A program made the translations under genes and the position numbers. Shown in pieces: positions 1 to 10,250 of a DNA stretch of 47,500 bases. Below the pieces are notes generated by a model, which saw nothing but the letters and a program-made list of their open reading frames with translations, was not told the DNA's origin and ran no database searches. Positions within the stretch are counted from its first letter, which is position 1, and each line of letters begins with the position of its first letter. This DNA comes from Mesostigma viride (lineage: Eukaryota > Streptophyta > Mesostigmatophyceae > Mesostigmatales > Mesostigmataceae): positions 1-47,500 of the forward strand of contig RPFO01001429.1 in NCBI GenBank assembly GCA_009746045.1, given 5' to 3'.

Positions 1-519
1 ATGGGTGCAAAAACATGCAGTCCTACCGGTCTAATCTATCTACATCAGCTATACCTACAACATCTATCTAACAGCATCACTAACTACAACATCTATCTAA
101 ACAGCATCACGCTACCCTAGGGGAGCTGTCTGGCGTGCCTCCCGTGGGTTTGCACACGCGGCGCGCTTCCCCACAGGTGAGGGGGGGGCTCGTTGTCCTC
201 TATGACCTGGGCCCACTTGGCCTTGTCCATCACTCTTCTTCCAAATCACGGAGAGGCCTAGGCCCCCCATGTCCTCTACTAGCTGTTCTTTGAAGGTGCG
301 GCCGGGCCTTGCGGCGTCTATAACATCACGGGGCCCGGCCTACGTCAGGAGATGCCGGCCAGGCTGAGCTGGTCGCAGTCCCGCGGGCCGGGGGCCACCG
401 GTGAGGTGTCTACCGGCCTGGTTGGTGCGAGCTAGGTGGGCACCTATACTAGCTGCAGGCGCCGCTGCTTGATCATGCTGGTGATATATGGCATGCCCTG
501 GTACAGGTCCTCATTGCGG
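1..519 (-). pseudogene. LINE ORF2 C-terminal relic (3' part)
   Basis: Read on the minus strand from the transposon edge, the sequence gives NEDLYQGMP, then RRLQLV, a frame slip to GAHLAR, then GRTFKEQLVEDMGGLGL and DKAKWAQVIEDN. This order (N-E-x-LY, then RR-L-x-L-x-GH-like, then GR-x-x-x-W/F-K and D-x-A-x-W) is that of the region after the reverse transcriptase in many LINE ORF2 proteins; the family assignment is from remembered consensus, not a search. In-frame stops (for example near 438) and at least two frame changes show it is dead. The missing upstream part lies at 5511-5640, beyond the inserted DNA transposon. The rest of the LINE is not visible in the window. Confidence 0.55.
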
Positions 520-535
520 CCCACTAGGAAGTCGG
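520..535 (+). repeat. Left terminal inverted repeat of the CACTA-like element
   Basis: CCCACTAGGAAGTCGG; exact reverse complement at 5495-5510. Confidence 0.8.
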
Positions 536-960
536 GTTCTGAGATTTTTCTCAGGATCCTGAGATTTCCTGAGATTTTTCTCAGGATTCCTGAGATTTTC
601 TCAGGATTTCCTGAGATTTCCTGATTTTTTTCTCAGGATATCAGGAGAAATCCTGAGAAACCCTGAGACTTTTCTCAGGATTCCTGATATTATATCAGGA
701 CTTCCTCTTGAGAATCTTGAGAAGTGCCTGAGATGCGTCTCGCGAAACACTGAGAAACACTGAGATTCGTAAAAAAATCCTGAGAAATCCTGAGATCCTG
801 AGAAAACCCGCTGAATCAGAAAAAATCAGGAAAATCAGGACACTTAACAGCACAAAAAATCAGGAAAATCAGGACACTTAGCATGGCACAAAAAATCAGG
901 AAAATCAGGACACTGAGCATGACACTTGAGAACTCTCAAGTGCATGAAGACAGGACACTT
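536..960. repeat. Left subterminal repeat zone
   Basis: More than a dozen copies of TCCTGAGATTT or TCTCAGGA-like motifs, first mostly as CTGAGATTTTTCTCAGG hairpin-forming pairs, then as ATCAGGAAAATCAGGACACTTA units. Such subterminal motifs are the usual transposase-binding region in CACTA elements; that role is inferred here. Confidence 0.65.
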
Positions 961-1087
961 ATGCAATATATGTGGATGCAGAAATGATGCAGTTGACACA
1001 CATGTTCATTGGAAATAAATAAATATAAGTGTGACAAGCACACAACAAGTTACATCAATCCATCATTACATTATATTAGGAATATAA

Positions 1088-2083
1088 TCAATCCCACTCC
1101 TCATCAGTGTATGCAGCACTGTCAGAGTCCGCATAATTTACTACCACACGTTGCCTCTCACTTCTCCTTTGTGTGGGAATGCATGCCTCACCGTCGCTGC
1201 TCAGCGACAAATCACTAGCAATGTCATCAGGGCTTGATGCGCTGCCACTAGCCGCTGCCATGGACTTGCCAGCAATGCTCTTGCCACGCGAGCGGTTTGG
1301 TGCAGCGGCTGTGTGTGTTTCTACCAATGTGTCCGCAGTGCGCTTGCCACGCGAGCGGCTTGGTGCAGTGGTTGCTTGTGGTTCTACCAATGTGCCAACA
1401 GTGCGCTTGCCACGTGAGCGATTAGGTGCAGTGGTTGCTTGTGGCTCCGCAGCCATGCGTGCAGTGGTTGCTTGTGGATCTATGGGTGCAGTGCGATTAC
1501 CTTGTGAACGACCTCGTGTTGTCATGTCTCTTCGCTTAACACACAGTGTCACCTTGCGCTGCAGGTTCATATCAGCATACACGTCTGTGGTTCTCAGCTG
1601 AGCACCTGCAGCACGGGATAATACATGCTGGGCTGCACTACACGTTTCCTTTACCATTTGCCACGGCAATTTACAGTGCACGATGGCTATCTCAGGTGCA
1701 TACTCTGGATCAACTACAAAACCAACTGAACATACACTCCCGGGAAGGACTAAAGCATCCTGCTTGGGCGCTCGCTCCCCTAAAGGTATAAGCGTCAATC
1801 CCTCTAAAGGGAGCTCTTTCACAGAACCGACATCAAACAGAGCGACCTTTAAAAGAACTTGCCTACTCCATCCTTCCGTCGGGGCACGGAGGAAACTATG
1901 CAGAATGTGTGTGATGCGGCCATACCTAACCCCCTCTTTACCATAAACCATTACTCCCGAGTTGCGATGGCGAACAGTTTGTCGAAGGTCGGCGACTGCA
2001 GTTCGGCAATTGCTGCCATTGATGTGGATTGAGTCATGCTCGTCACAAGCAGGCTCCATGCCACACACCGCCGCCGTAATCAT
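1088..2083 (-). CDS. Transposon-borne hypothetical protein with C-terminal repeats
   Basis: A 331-residue frame inside the CACTA-like element. Residues ~45-155 look like a folded domain (GVRYGRITHILHSF, later VLLKVALFDVG and SVGFVVDPEYAP), reminiscent of the FGRV-type accessory domain seen near some transposases, but I do not recognise the family. From about residue 190 it becomes low complexity with three to four ~26-residue tandem units of the type PQATTAPNRSRGKRT, then a Ser/Asp-rich tail. The ATG at 2083 is the first in frame, but the frame continues upstream to an acceptor-like CTTGCTCAG ending at 2132, so this may be the last exon of a longer gene. No transposase catalytic motif is visible. 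Confidence 0.45.
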   Translation of the reverse strand: MITAAVCGMEPACDEHDSIHINGSNCRTAVADLRQTVRHRNSGVMVYGKEGVRYGRITHILHSFLRAPTEGWSRQVLLKVALFDVGSVKELPLEGLTLIPLGERAPKQDALVLPGSVCSVGFVVDPEYAPEIAIVHCKLPWQMVKETCSAAQHVLSRAAGAQLRTTDVYADMNLQRKVTLCVKRRDMTTRGRSQGNRTAPIDPQATTARMAAEPQATTAPNRSRGKRTVGTLVEPQATTAPSRSRGKRTADTLVETHTAAAPNRSRGKSIAGKSMAAASGSASSPDDIASDLSLSSDGEACIPTQRRSERQRVVVNYADSDSAAYTDEEWD

Positions 2084-2190
2084 CGTGGGGAGGCGTGGCT
2101 CCTGGTTTTGCGTGATCCATTGCTTTCTATCTGAGCAAGTGACTTGACTAGTGCGAGACCCAAAGTGGAAATGCCGTGTCTATTCCGGCC

Positions 2191-2306
2191 TAACATGGCT
2201 GATGAAGGCGTTTATGGAATGGTGCGGCTAGGTGCAGGGTTGTGTTGCCTACCATGGCTGCTGAAGGCGTTCATGGGTGCGGCTAGGTGCAAGGTCGCGT
2301 TGCCTA
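2191..2306. repeat. Direct repeat pair upstream of the transposon ORF
   Basis: Two ~56-60 bp units (2191-2250 and 2251-2306) share ATGGCTGMTGAAGGCGTT, GGTGCGGCTAGGTGCA and GTTGCCTA. They lie just 5' of the minus-strand reading frame. Confidence 0.6.
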
Positions 2307-2309
2307 ATC

Positions 2310-5139
2310 GCAACCTTTCTAAATTTTTCGCTCGTTGGACCAACGGTCTACCAGGTAACGGTTAAGAGAGGTAGGGCGCGAAGTTGAAAGTTTGGAACGG
2401 CACTGTCGTCATGCGGCTACTGATTTCACGGCATCATAACGTCCTTTATTTCAGTTATGTTCAGTTCAGTTTATTCCCACGCCGGTTCCCTAGCCTTGCC
2501 CGTACCGGCTTCGGAATAAACGGATGCCGGAACCGTATCCTTGTTCCAATTTTTAACAGGCAGGTACTACTTCTATAATGCCCGAACTAAGAGCTCTTTT
2601 GTAGAATGTTCTCACTGCCTAATTGCTTTTGACTTTGCGTTAATAATTGTCGGCTGTCAGTCTGTCAGCCAACAATCAGAAATCGTTGTCGCACTTTATA
2701 ACCTGCTCCAATGGTTGTCCGGCAAAGGCAGGACCAAGCGTTTTCTAGGGTCTGGCAGGACGGCGGTTTTTTAAATGCCTGTGGCTTTCATTGGTGAATA
2801 CTAGTTATACTGTACCTGTAAATTTATCGGCAGTTTGCGGCTCCGACCGTTCTAAAAGGCTTTGAGACAAGTAGTAACCAGTGGAAAGGTAAGATGTCAT
2901 GACAATACGGAAGATCGCTTGGCTGGAATCACTCGAGACATTCCGCCTGCCGCTGGCTACGGATGTGACCTAGTCGCAATCTTTTTTTTTGCGCAAATTC
3001 AAAAAAACGCGTCTGACGTAGCCCTAGCCGTTGTTCGCAGTCAAGTCAGTGCTGGGGCTAGCGGGCAGTGAGGGCACATACACGCTAGCTCGAGCGATGG
3101 GGCAACCGATTTCCATACGTAACCAATGAATGCAACCACCGAATAACAAGCGCTGCAGGTGTGGCAGCAGGGGTGGCAGCGAGAACCGCACTAGAAGCGG
3201 TTCTAGTAGCGACGACATGTGAGTGACATAAGTAACGGAGAATAAACAGAGCGAGATTCTGGAGCTATCCAAAACCTACAAGGCCGTCATGGACAGGCTG
3301 TGATCGAAGAGGAATGGAGCCGGGAAAATGAGCAACTGCGTAGCTGAGCAAGGATACTTATGAGAATTGCTTGGCAGTTTGCATTGGAAGGCCCATAGAC
3401 CGCAAAAGCGGCATTCTGAGCAAAAGCTGGTTTCTTAGTATAGCATGAACTCTGAATACTTGATTTCTTGTCCTCTTACATGCGTGGTCAATTTCATGAA
3501 GATGACCATCATGAAGTACCGTCCTTGGGCATTTTTGTGCGTACATGCGCCCGTTTGTTGTCAAAGCACGTCCATGCAGATCGACCTGAATCCCATGCAA
3601 GCCCCAAGCGTCAATTGCGACTATCTTTGCAAAGGAAAAGCATCTAGACGTGTTCTGATGAAGCCAGTAAGGTCAAATGTTTCATGGTGCTTCCTCATAA
3701 GCCACATAGTAGATTAGATACTAACTTGGTTGGTCCATGCGTGAGTATGTGCATGTTGTCATCAGTTTGCTACCTACTTTTTAATTACCTTGCCTACTTA
3801 CTAGCTTTGTTATTGAAGGTCTTTTCCTAATTTTGCACTGGAATTCATTCCTTACATCACTACTATTCTTTCTCCCCTTTGCAATCGCAACAGGAGGGAC
3901 GGAATGTTATCTTCTCCGCGGTCATGAGGTTGTCCCTTCTGCGTGGTAAGTGTCATAAAGTTGATTAGTCCCTTGGTCCCTCACTTGCTCCTTGCTTCCT
4001 TGCATGCTTGCTTGCTGAGTTCGATAAACCCCTTGCTTCCTTGCATGCTTGTTTCCGTCTTTGCGTGCTTGCTTGCTTCTTTGCGTGGTTGCTTTCTTCC
4101 TTGATTAGGCCCTTGCTTGGTTGTTTAGCCGCTTGCTGAATTTGATTAGTTCCTTGCTTTATTCCCTTGCTTCCTTGCATGCGTGCTTCCTGAATGTAAT
4201 TAGTCCCTTGCTTCCTTTCTTAGTCCCATGCTTCCTTTGTAAGCCACTCTTCCTCGCATGCTTGCTGAATTTAATTAATGCCTTGCTTCCTTTGATATGA
4301 CCTTGCCTACTTGGTTAGGCCGTTCCTTCCCTGCATGCTTGACCACTTGCTGAATGGAATCAGTCCCCTGATTCCTTTGTTAGGCCCTTGCTTCCTTTGT
4401 TAGCCCCTCTTCCTTGCATGCTTGCAATTGCTTGCTTGCTGAATCTAATCAGTCCCTTGCTTCCTTTGTTACGCCCTTGCTTCCTTATTTAGCCACTCTC
4501 GTCCTTGCGCGCATGTACGCTTGCTTGCTGAATTCAATTAGTCCCTTGCCCTGAAGAAATTTAGTCTAGTTACCCTGGAGCTTCACAGTTAATAAACGTG
4601 TTTTCCCTTTTTCAATGCATCGGTCATATGCAATGTCGTGGTTTCTTGGTCTTGCACATCTCAATAATGGCGGTGCTAGGCTTTCACTTGGGTCACCCTT
4701 TCAATGTTTTGTACCAGTCAGAAGTATCTTTTTTTATGCCGAGCATGATGTTGTTTGCTATGCCTTTGGTCTGGTTAGGTGTACATGTGCACATGCTGCA
4801 GCCCAGCGTTTCTAATCATGGTCCTGTTTAATGCCTTTTTTCCCCCTTCCTGGTTTATGCGTGCAGGTAAATGTGCAACGAAGCACAGTTTGGCAGAGTA
4901 TATGAAGAACCAAATGATCTACAAGATCTGCCAAACGATGAAGAAACAATCCTCTTTTTGTTGTGATTTATTTTTTGCCTATGAATAAAAGATTTTTTAA
5001 ATAATATTTATCAATGTAATAAATGCACTGATTGTGAGTCATGCCCCTGTTGTAATCATCTTGCATTGTCGTATTTCTGTTGGTCCCTGATAACACCATT
5101 GTTTTGTCCCAGAATGGCTGGAGAATTCGCCTGTGCATG
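2310..5139. other. Interior of the CACTA-like element, no complete gene seen
   Basis: No long open frame on either strand. Exon-like islands on the plus strand include an ATG frame at 3130-3222 (starts MQPPNNKRCRCGS, then Ser-rich, followed by a GTGAGT donor at 3219), a short stretch at 3894-3945 between a CAACAG acceptor and a GTAAGT donor, and a frame at 4871-4966 (starts MCNEAQFGRVYEE) before an AATAAA at 4984. The phases of these islands do not join cleanly, so I do not call a gene. Confidence 0.35.
3960..4545. repeat. CTTGCTTCCTTGCATGC minisatellite
   Basis: Irregular tandem units built from CTTGCTTCCTTGCATGCTT and GCTGAATTTAATTAGTCCC, repeated about a dozen times with variable length. 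It has no AT-to-GC bias of coding sequence; frames through it are repeat artefacts. Confidence 0.75.
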
Positions 5140-5494
5140 TTCTTGATTTTCTTGAGATTCTACTCGTTTTTTTGTCCTGAGATTTTCTTGAGATTCTACT
5201 CGTTTTTTTGTCCTGAGATTGTCCTGAGATTTTGTCCTGAGATTTTCACTACAAAGTCAAAATCTCAAGACCTGAGTTTTTCACCAGAAATCTCAGGACC
5301 CGAGGTGTGCACTTACCAGATTTTGTGAAGACGAAAAAAATCAGGAAAAATCAGGGCAATCTCAGGAAAAATCTCAGGAAATCTCAAGACGATCTCAAGA
5401 CAATCTCAAGATATCTCAGGATTTCTCAGGATTTCTCAGGATTTCTAAAAAAAAAACTCAGGACGATATCAAGAAATATCAGGACGAATTTTTT
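5140..5494. repeat. Right subterminal repeat zone
   Basis: Copies of TCCTGAGATTTT and TTGAGATTCTACTCG in the first half, and AATCTCAGG, AATCTCAAGA and GGATTTCTCAGG in the second half, so the zone is itself an imperfect inverted repeat, mirroring 536-960. Confidence 0.65.
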
Positions 5495-5510
5495 CCGACT
5501 TCCTAGTGGG
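5495..5510 (-). repeat. Right terminal inverted repeat of the CACTA-like element
   Basis: CCGACTTCCTAGTGGG; exact reverse complement of 520-535. Confidence 0.8.
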
Positions 5511-5640
5511 ACATGAGCAGCATATCCTATTCTGAAAATGGATCGTAGCATGTTGGTGACCGCGCCGTCCAGCTTGCGGGCCAGGTCGGCGGTGAGGAGT
5601 TGCAATAATGTGTTTTGGACTGAGTAGAATTTAGTAGAAT
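5511..5640 (-). pseudogene. LINE ORF2 relic (5' part of the split copy)
   Basis: The minus strand reads LLQLLTADLARKLDG then AVTNMLRSIFRIGYAAHV, matching the L-T-x-x-L-x-x-KLDG-x-x-x-x-MLR pattern that precedes NEELY in LINE ORF2 proteins. Its continuation NEDLY lies at 519 and below, on the other side of the CACTA-like element. Only ~45 codons are readable here; upstream coding is lost at the fold-back element at 5640. Confidence 0.55.
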
Positions 5641-5730
5641 CATTCACGCCTTAAGTTGGGTTCACGCCTTAAGTTGCGGGTTGCCCCCCTCAAAAACCTC
5701 GAACCCAATTAACTTATAAGGCGTGAATGA
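5640..5730. repeat. 91-bp fold-back inverted repeat
   Basis: TCATTCACGCCTTAAGTTGG at the left is mirrored by a right arm ending AAGGCGTGAATGA, with GGGTTC / GAACCC inner arms and a ~35-base loop. The left arm is also partly duplicated in direct orientation (CACGCCTTAAGTTG twice). It could be a small MITE; no target duplication is evident. Confidence 0.6.
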
Positions 5731-5774
5731 CTGTCAGTACCAAGTATTGGTTGATTCTTGGAAGACGTATCAAC

Positions 5775-6167
5775 AGTTAGCATTTTGGGCAACCAATATG
5801 CTAAGTGGATGCAGTTTGGAAAGACCTTTCCAACGCCGTGCTGACCGCCTGAAACAGACAAGGGACGAGAAAGATATGAGGTCCCGAAGTCCTAGCCGTC
5901 CGTGGCCGACTAGGGTACAGTCCTCTGGTATAGTGGACAGGACACGTGGCAGGCCGTGCCTGCACAGGCTTAGCCTGACTATCACGTGACTGTGGTCCAC
6001 GTAGACCAGAGAGCAGCAGCCTGTGGCTGGTGGAATACAGGACTGGCACAGGTCTGCAAGGATACTAGGCCTTGCAGGCTTGTGACAGGTCCTGTACTTC
6101 CTAGGTTGCAGAGTCTAGGCAAATCCAGTTCGTCCTGGCTCTGCACTGATGCCAGTGGACGTTGAGG
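5775..6167 (+). repeat. 5' LTR of retrotransposon 1
   Basis: 393 bp, starting AGTTAGCATTTTGG and ending GTGGACGTTGAGG; matches 13564-13957 with one single-base length difference (AGAGCAGC here, AGGAGCAGC in the 3' copy near 13800) by eye. Confidence 0.85.
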
Positions 6168-7641
6168 ATTTGCTTGCATGCCTGCACGTGCCTCGTCACG
6201 CCGATGGGAACGAGGAACAACGCAAAGGATATAGCTTGGTCATGGGGGATGACCAGCTATCTTGGCAAGCACGAACCGAGGCTCCCACATTGGACGTGGA
6301 ACCGCTCACCGTGGTCGTGGCTTGGTGCACGGGTTAAAAGGTTGCTGCCTTTGCAACTTTGGCTCATCCCGTTGTGTGTGGCGTGAGAGACCAGGAACTC
6401 ACAGTTCTGGCTGCTCGCTAACTCGTACTATTGCATTTCTGTTTGCAAGGTTTTTCATGTCGGCCGAGGCTCGGGTCGAGACACCTGAGTCATCCCCAGG
6501 CGCGAAGCAGCTCCCGAGTTGCCAGCGCGCGAAACGCATTTTCCCCTATTCCCACCCATCCAACGCTTCTACATTTGTGCAAGCCGCCTACGTTGCGAGG
6601 GGCCTTGCGGAAGGAGGTTGGGTCGCTGTGTTCGGAACGCAGCAGGGCCGTCGGCAAACGACCCGTGGTGATGAGGATAAGGGCGACGACGTCGCCAGGG
6701 GAAACGGGCGGGTCTGCACGGAGCGCTCGTCGCTATTCGCGACGAAATTGCTTCGTTGATCTACAGTTTAGAGGTTGCGTACCAGGGCGGGCACGTCACC
6801 ATTCAGGCGCTGGACTTAGCGCGTGACGCTGGGCCAACTGGTGGCCATTTGTTTAGGTGGAACCAGATTGTATAATCACTGGGTGGCGACAAGCTCGCTG
6901 GGGGAGGGGACCGACGCGTCACATATCATACGGGACGCGCAGACGCGTGAAGCCGATAGTCCGTGGGATTCGGCTGAAGTGGTGGCTCAGACGTGTGAGC
7001 ACCTGGTCAACATCTGATCCAAGAGGCGCGTGGTCACGCCGATCACTGGGTGATCACTACGCGCCACCGGCATTTGGTCGACCTTGGATACACCGAGGTT
7101 GCAGAGCAGGCCGGGGGCGTGTGGGCCAACGGTGACAGTCATCACCGGTCGGGACGTCACCGACGAGGATTTTCACAGCGAGTTCGTGGATCGCCCAACG
7201 GGCATCATAGCTCGTTCGTCACAGCAGATTGACGAAGGGGACGGCACAAACGAGGCTACTCAGCTCGGCGTAGGGCGGAGTTGCATATCCCGTTTGAGCC
7301 AGAACACGATTTCGCTGAGATTGGTCGGGGGTCACGGAACGACAGGCGGGGTGGTGGCAGTCGGTGGGTCAGGAACTTCAGTGGTATCGCCGTGGCAGTG
7401 CGCCTAGGCTGCCGGTAGAGCAGACACCAGCCGGGAGGCCGGTGAGCCGTGTGCTAGGTCCTTACAACGCGGAGGAGGTCCGCTCAGTTCCACGCGTGGG
7501 GACACCGGTGGCACGCACAGCGCAGGAGCGTGAGGAGGAGGCATAGCTGAGAGCAGCCAGCGGCTTCTTCAGGCAGCACCAGCGCTTGAGCCAGTTTTCC
7601 TTGTCTATCGCCTGTTTTGTTTTGCCATCCCACTGTATATA
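6168..7641 (+). other. Long GC-rich leader of retrotransposon 1
   Basis: About 1.47 kb between LTR and the first gag-like ATG. It holds several medium open stretches in different frames (for example 6262-6759 and 7084-7407) but none continues or resembles a known domain. Element 2 has only 45 bases in this position, so this may be captured sequence or an untranslated leader. A TATATAAT lies just before the gag ATG (about 7636). Confidence 0.4.
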
Positions 7642-8988
7642 ATGCCTCGTGGCAAACCGGGAGACGGCGACAAGGGCGAGATGGAGGCACCGGCTGGAGC
7701 AAGCCAGGAGCCTCGGCAAGACAAGGAGCAGCTGGTGGGAGAGGCGATCCCAGCCAGCGACGGCGATGGGGGAAAGAGACCAGGCAGCAAGAGACGGCAC
7801 GAAGACTCGGTGGAGGAGGCGCGCAAGGCGGGCAACAGGGCAACTGATGCAATAACGGTGGCGAATGGGCAACCTGCCGTGGAGAAGCGTAAGAGGGACC
7901 CTCCGCTGACGGCAATGGTAAGAGGCCTCACGTGGATGTGCTCTCCCCTGTGCCTGCTGGCCAAGTGGTGCTGTTGTTGTGACACCCGCTGTGGTGGAGC
8001 CAGTGAAGGCGCTGCCAGGGTCGAGACCTCACATGAGTGCTGTCACTGTTATGAATGGACAAAAGCCTCTTAACCCACCACTAGCACAGGAAGCTTTGGA
8101 CAAGTGGCTTGAGGACATGGAGCTTGTTGTGTGCTCCGTGGACCCCACTGTCAACCTAGTGCAAGTGTTTCACTCGTCCACGTGCAACAGGGACTCGTCA
8201 GAGCGTGTCAGGGAGAAGGCTAGGACTGCTGTCAAGGATAAGCTAACCTGGGCACAGTTCCTGGAAGGGTTGAGGGAGGAGTTCTCTGACAAGGTTCTCA
8301 ACCTCACCAACTATTAAACATCAGTATGACACCTTTGAGATAGTGGGCCCTGTGGCAGAGGAATGGGCTAGGCTCAACCGTATCAGAGACAAGGGGGCCA
8401 AGTATGGCTTCCTGGTCACAGATAGGGCCTTGGCAGACTATTTCCTGGACCGTATGGGTTTGAGTGTGGATGGGAGAAACGGTGCCCGCATGTTTCTTAA
8501 CCAGACTGATGGCTCCTTGCGTGCTCTGGAGCTTGTAATCCTCAGCATAAGGAAGCCAGATCCTGCCTGCAAAGCTATCCAGTCCCATGGCAGCAATGCC
8601 ACCTCCGCTGTGCAGGGCCAAGGTGATGTCCCCGGGTACCCAGCCCGTGATGGGGCAAGGCCCAACAAGCGTAAGCGCTTCAGGCGCCAGAGGCAGGGGG
8701 CTCAGGGTGGCAAGGGTGCAGGTTCCCAAGGAGGGGTTGGGAGCCAGCAAGCTGGTGGTCAGCAGGGTAAGGGTGGCCAAGGGCAAGGCAAGGGCCAAGC
8801 TCAAGGCAACCAGGGCAAGCAGGGTGGACAGTCTCAGGGAGGCCAGGGAAGCCTGGCAAGGGTGGGGCTGGGTCTGGGAAGAAGGGTGGGCATGCTTTGT
8901 GTGTGGCAAGGAAGGTCACTGGCGTCGTGAGTGTCCTGACAGGAAGGCCAAGCCTGCTGGGGCAGGGGGCCAGTCTGGGCAGCAGTGA
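7642..8988 (+). pseudogene. gag with CCHC zinc knuckle, frame-broken
   Basis: The capsid-type polyprotein that would bind element RNA. Starting at ATG 7642 (MPRGKPGDGDKG), the coding moves through four frames: a charged N-terminus (7642 to ~7917), a helical capsid-like stretch (7979-8317, KWLEDMELVVCSVDP and FLEGLREEFSDKVL), a continuation (8343-8700, WARLNRIRDKGAKYGF), a Gly/Gln-rich linker with GQGKGQ repeats, and finally a knuckle CFVCGKEGHWRRECP (C-x2-C-x4-H-x4-C, about 8899-8940) before the stop at 8988. The steps at the frame changes are one base each, so decay and base-call loss are both possible. Confidence 0.6.
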
Positions 8989-9369
8989 CTAGCTACATCA
9001 TCCCCTGTAAATAGTCAATCACCCCTTGGGGAAGGTGTGCTGGATGTACATAAGGATGGGGGTGTGCCCCTTGTGCAGCACCAAGGGTGTAAAGATGTTG
9101 TTCTTCCACTGGATTGCAATAACAATGCTGCAGCTGAATTCCCTATGCCTCATGCAGGTGGTGGGTCTCCAGCAGGTGCTGGCCTGGAGGGCCAAGGGAC
9201 CTTGCTGGAAGGGCCTGGAGCGGTCCAGGGTGCAGGACCTGACTTGGGGCGTCAGGATGGCCTGCAGGGAAGCCCTGGAACCTCAGGAGTGGATCATGTG
9301 TCCCCACACACGGTTCAGACGTCTCGCCAGGTCAGTACTGACAGAGTGCTGAGCTATGCTGAGGCTGGC

Positions 9370-10250
9370 CATAGTTGCATCACATGTTTGGGCATTCTGG
9401 GCAGGCAGCAATGTTTGCTTGGAAGCTAGGTAGGGAGCCTTTGTGGGAGGCTGCCAGGCTGCTGCTGAGAACTGTGGTTGCCAGGAGAATGCTGTTCACC
9501 CACCTCAGTCCCATGCTAGGGAGCCTGCTAGGGAGCGTGGCGACATCCAGATGGATATCCAGCATATCAGGGGCTTGTATATATTGGTGGGGTGGACAGG
9601 TTCAGCAGATACAGGCTGATAGACGTTCTGCCTGGTATGCAGGAGCACCACTTGTTGTTGGGTATGAAGGCCCTGATCCCAGGCTTTGGGGTGTGCAAGA
9701 GTGTGCAGGCAGACTTGCAGTTTGACTGTTTGCTCAAGCATCAGGACCAGCTGCCTTGTAAGCTGGTAGTAGTCCCCAGGGAGAGTCATGGGCAGCAAGG
9801 GGCTGTAGAGAGATCCATACGTGAAGTGAAGACAGTGGTGCTAGCAGCAGAGTCAGTGCCACTTGTGGCATCTGCCTTAGAGAGGGCAGCCTGGTGTAAG
9901 GGGATAGAAGAGCAGCTGAACCACAGGGTTAACTATTACTTTGATGGTGTGGCTGTCTCTCCCCTGGCCCTGCAGTATAGCTTGTTGCCTGAGAACGTGG
10001 TGCAGGCCAGTCTTAGGAAGGCAGATAGGTTATTTGCCCAGCTGAGACGTAAGGACAAGAACTGGAATGTGCTGAGGCCTCAGGTGGGGCTGAAGGTCAG
10101 GATGTGGAAGGAACCATCTATTCCAGGCAAGCGGGGGAAGTGGCAGGATGGGGTTGTCACTCGTGTGGAGAAGCTAACAGATCTTGCCTGGTGGCTTTGG
10201 AAAAGGATCCAAGGCACGTGTACAGGTTGTCCTGGGCTCATGTCAAGGAA
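9370..10250 (+). pseudogene. Integrase of retrotransposon 1, frame-broken
   Basis: DNA-joining enzyme of the element. An N-terminal zinc-binding start HHMFGHSG appears near 9381. The catalytic core then follows after a frame step: a D in DIQMDIQHIRG (about 9541-9570), DRFSRYRLIDVLPGM from 9592 (family hallmark SRY), a second D in ADLQFDC (about 9712) and the third residue in HGQQGAVERSI (about 9807), giving D-x31-E. A C-terminal SH3-like region (KVRMWKEPSIPGKRGKWQDG) ends near 10180. A run of four G at 9583 needs one more G to join the first and second parts. The longest single frame is 9592-10560, but its end past ~10190 is out of frame. Confidence 0.65.

Larger units (their letters stand above)
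520..5510. mobile_element. CACTA/EnSpm-like DNA transposon
   Basis: Perfect 16-bp inverted ends CCCACTAGGAAGTCGG (520-535) and its reverse complement (5495-5510) contain the CACTA...TAGTG ends of the EnSpm superfamily. Inside each end lies a ~350-430 bp zone dense in TCAGGA/TCCTGA motifs in both orientations, as expected for CACTA subterminal repeats. The element splits a LINE relic, so the empty site can be inferred: the flanks join exactly to restore ...HVRNEDLY... if CCC...GGG belongs to the element (no target duplication), or a 2-bp GG duplication is present if the element is 520-5508. CACTA elements usually make 2-3 bp duplications. I find no transposase, so it is probably non-autonomous. 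Confidence 0.7.

Noticed and set aside
3894-4966. Spliced plus-strand gene from exon-like islands at 3130, 3894 and 4867
   Set aside because: Splice-like sites are present, but joining the islands gives early stops in every phase I tried.
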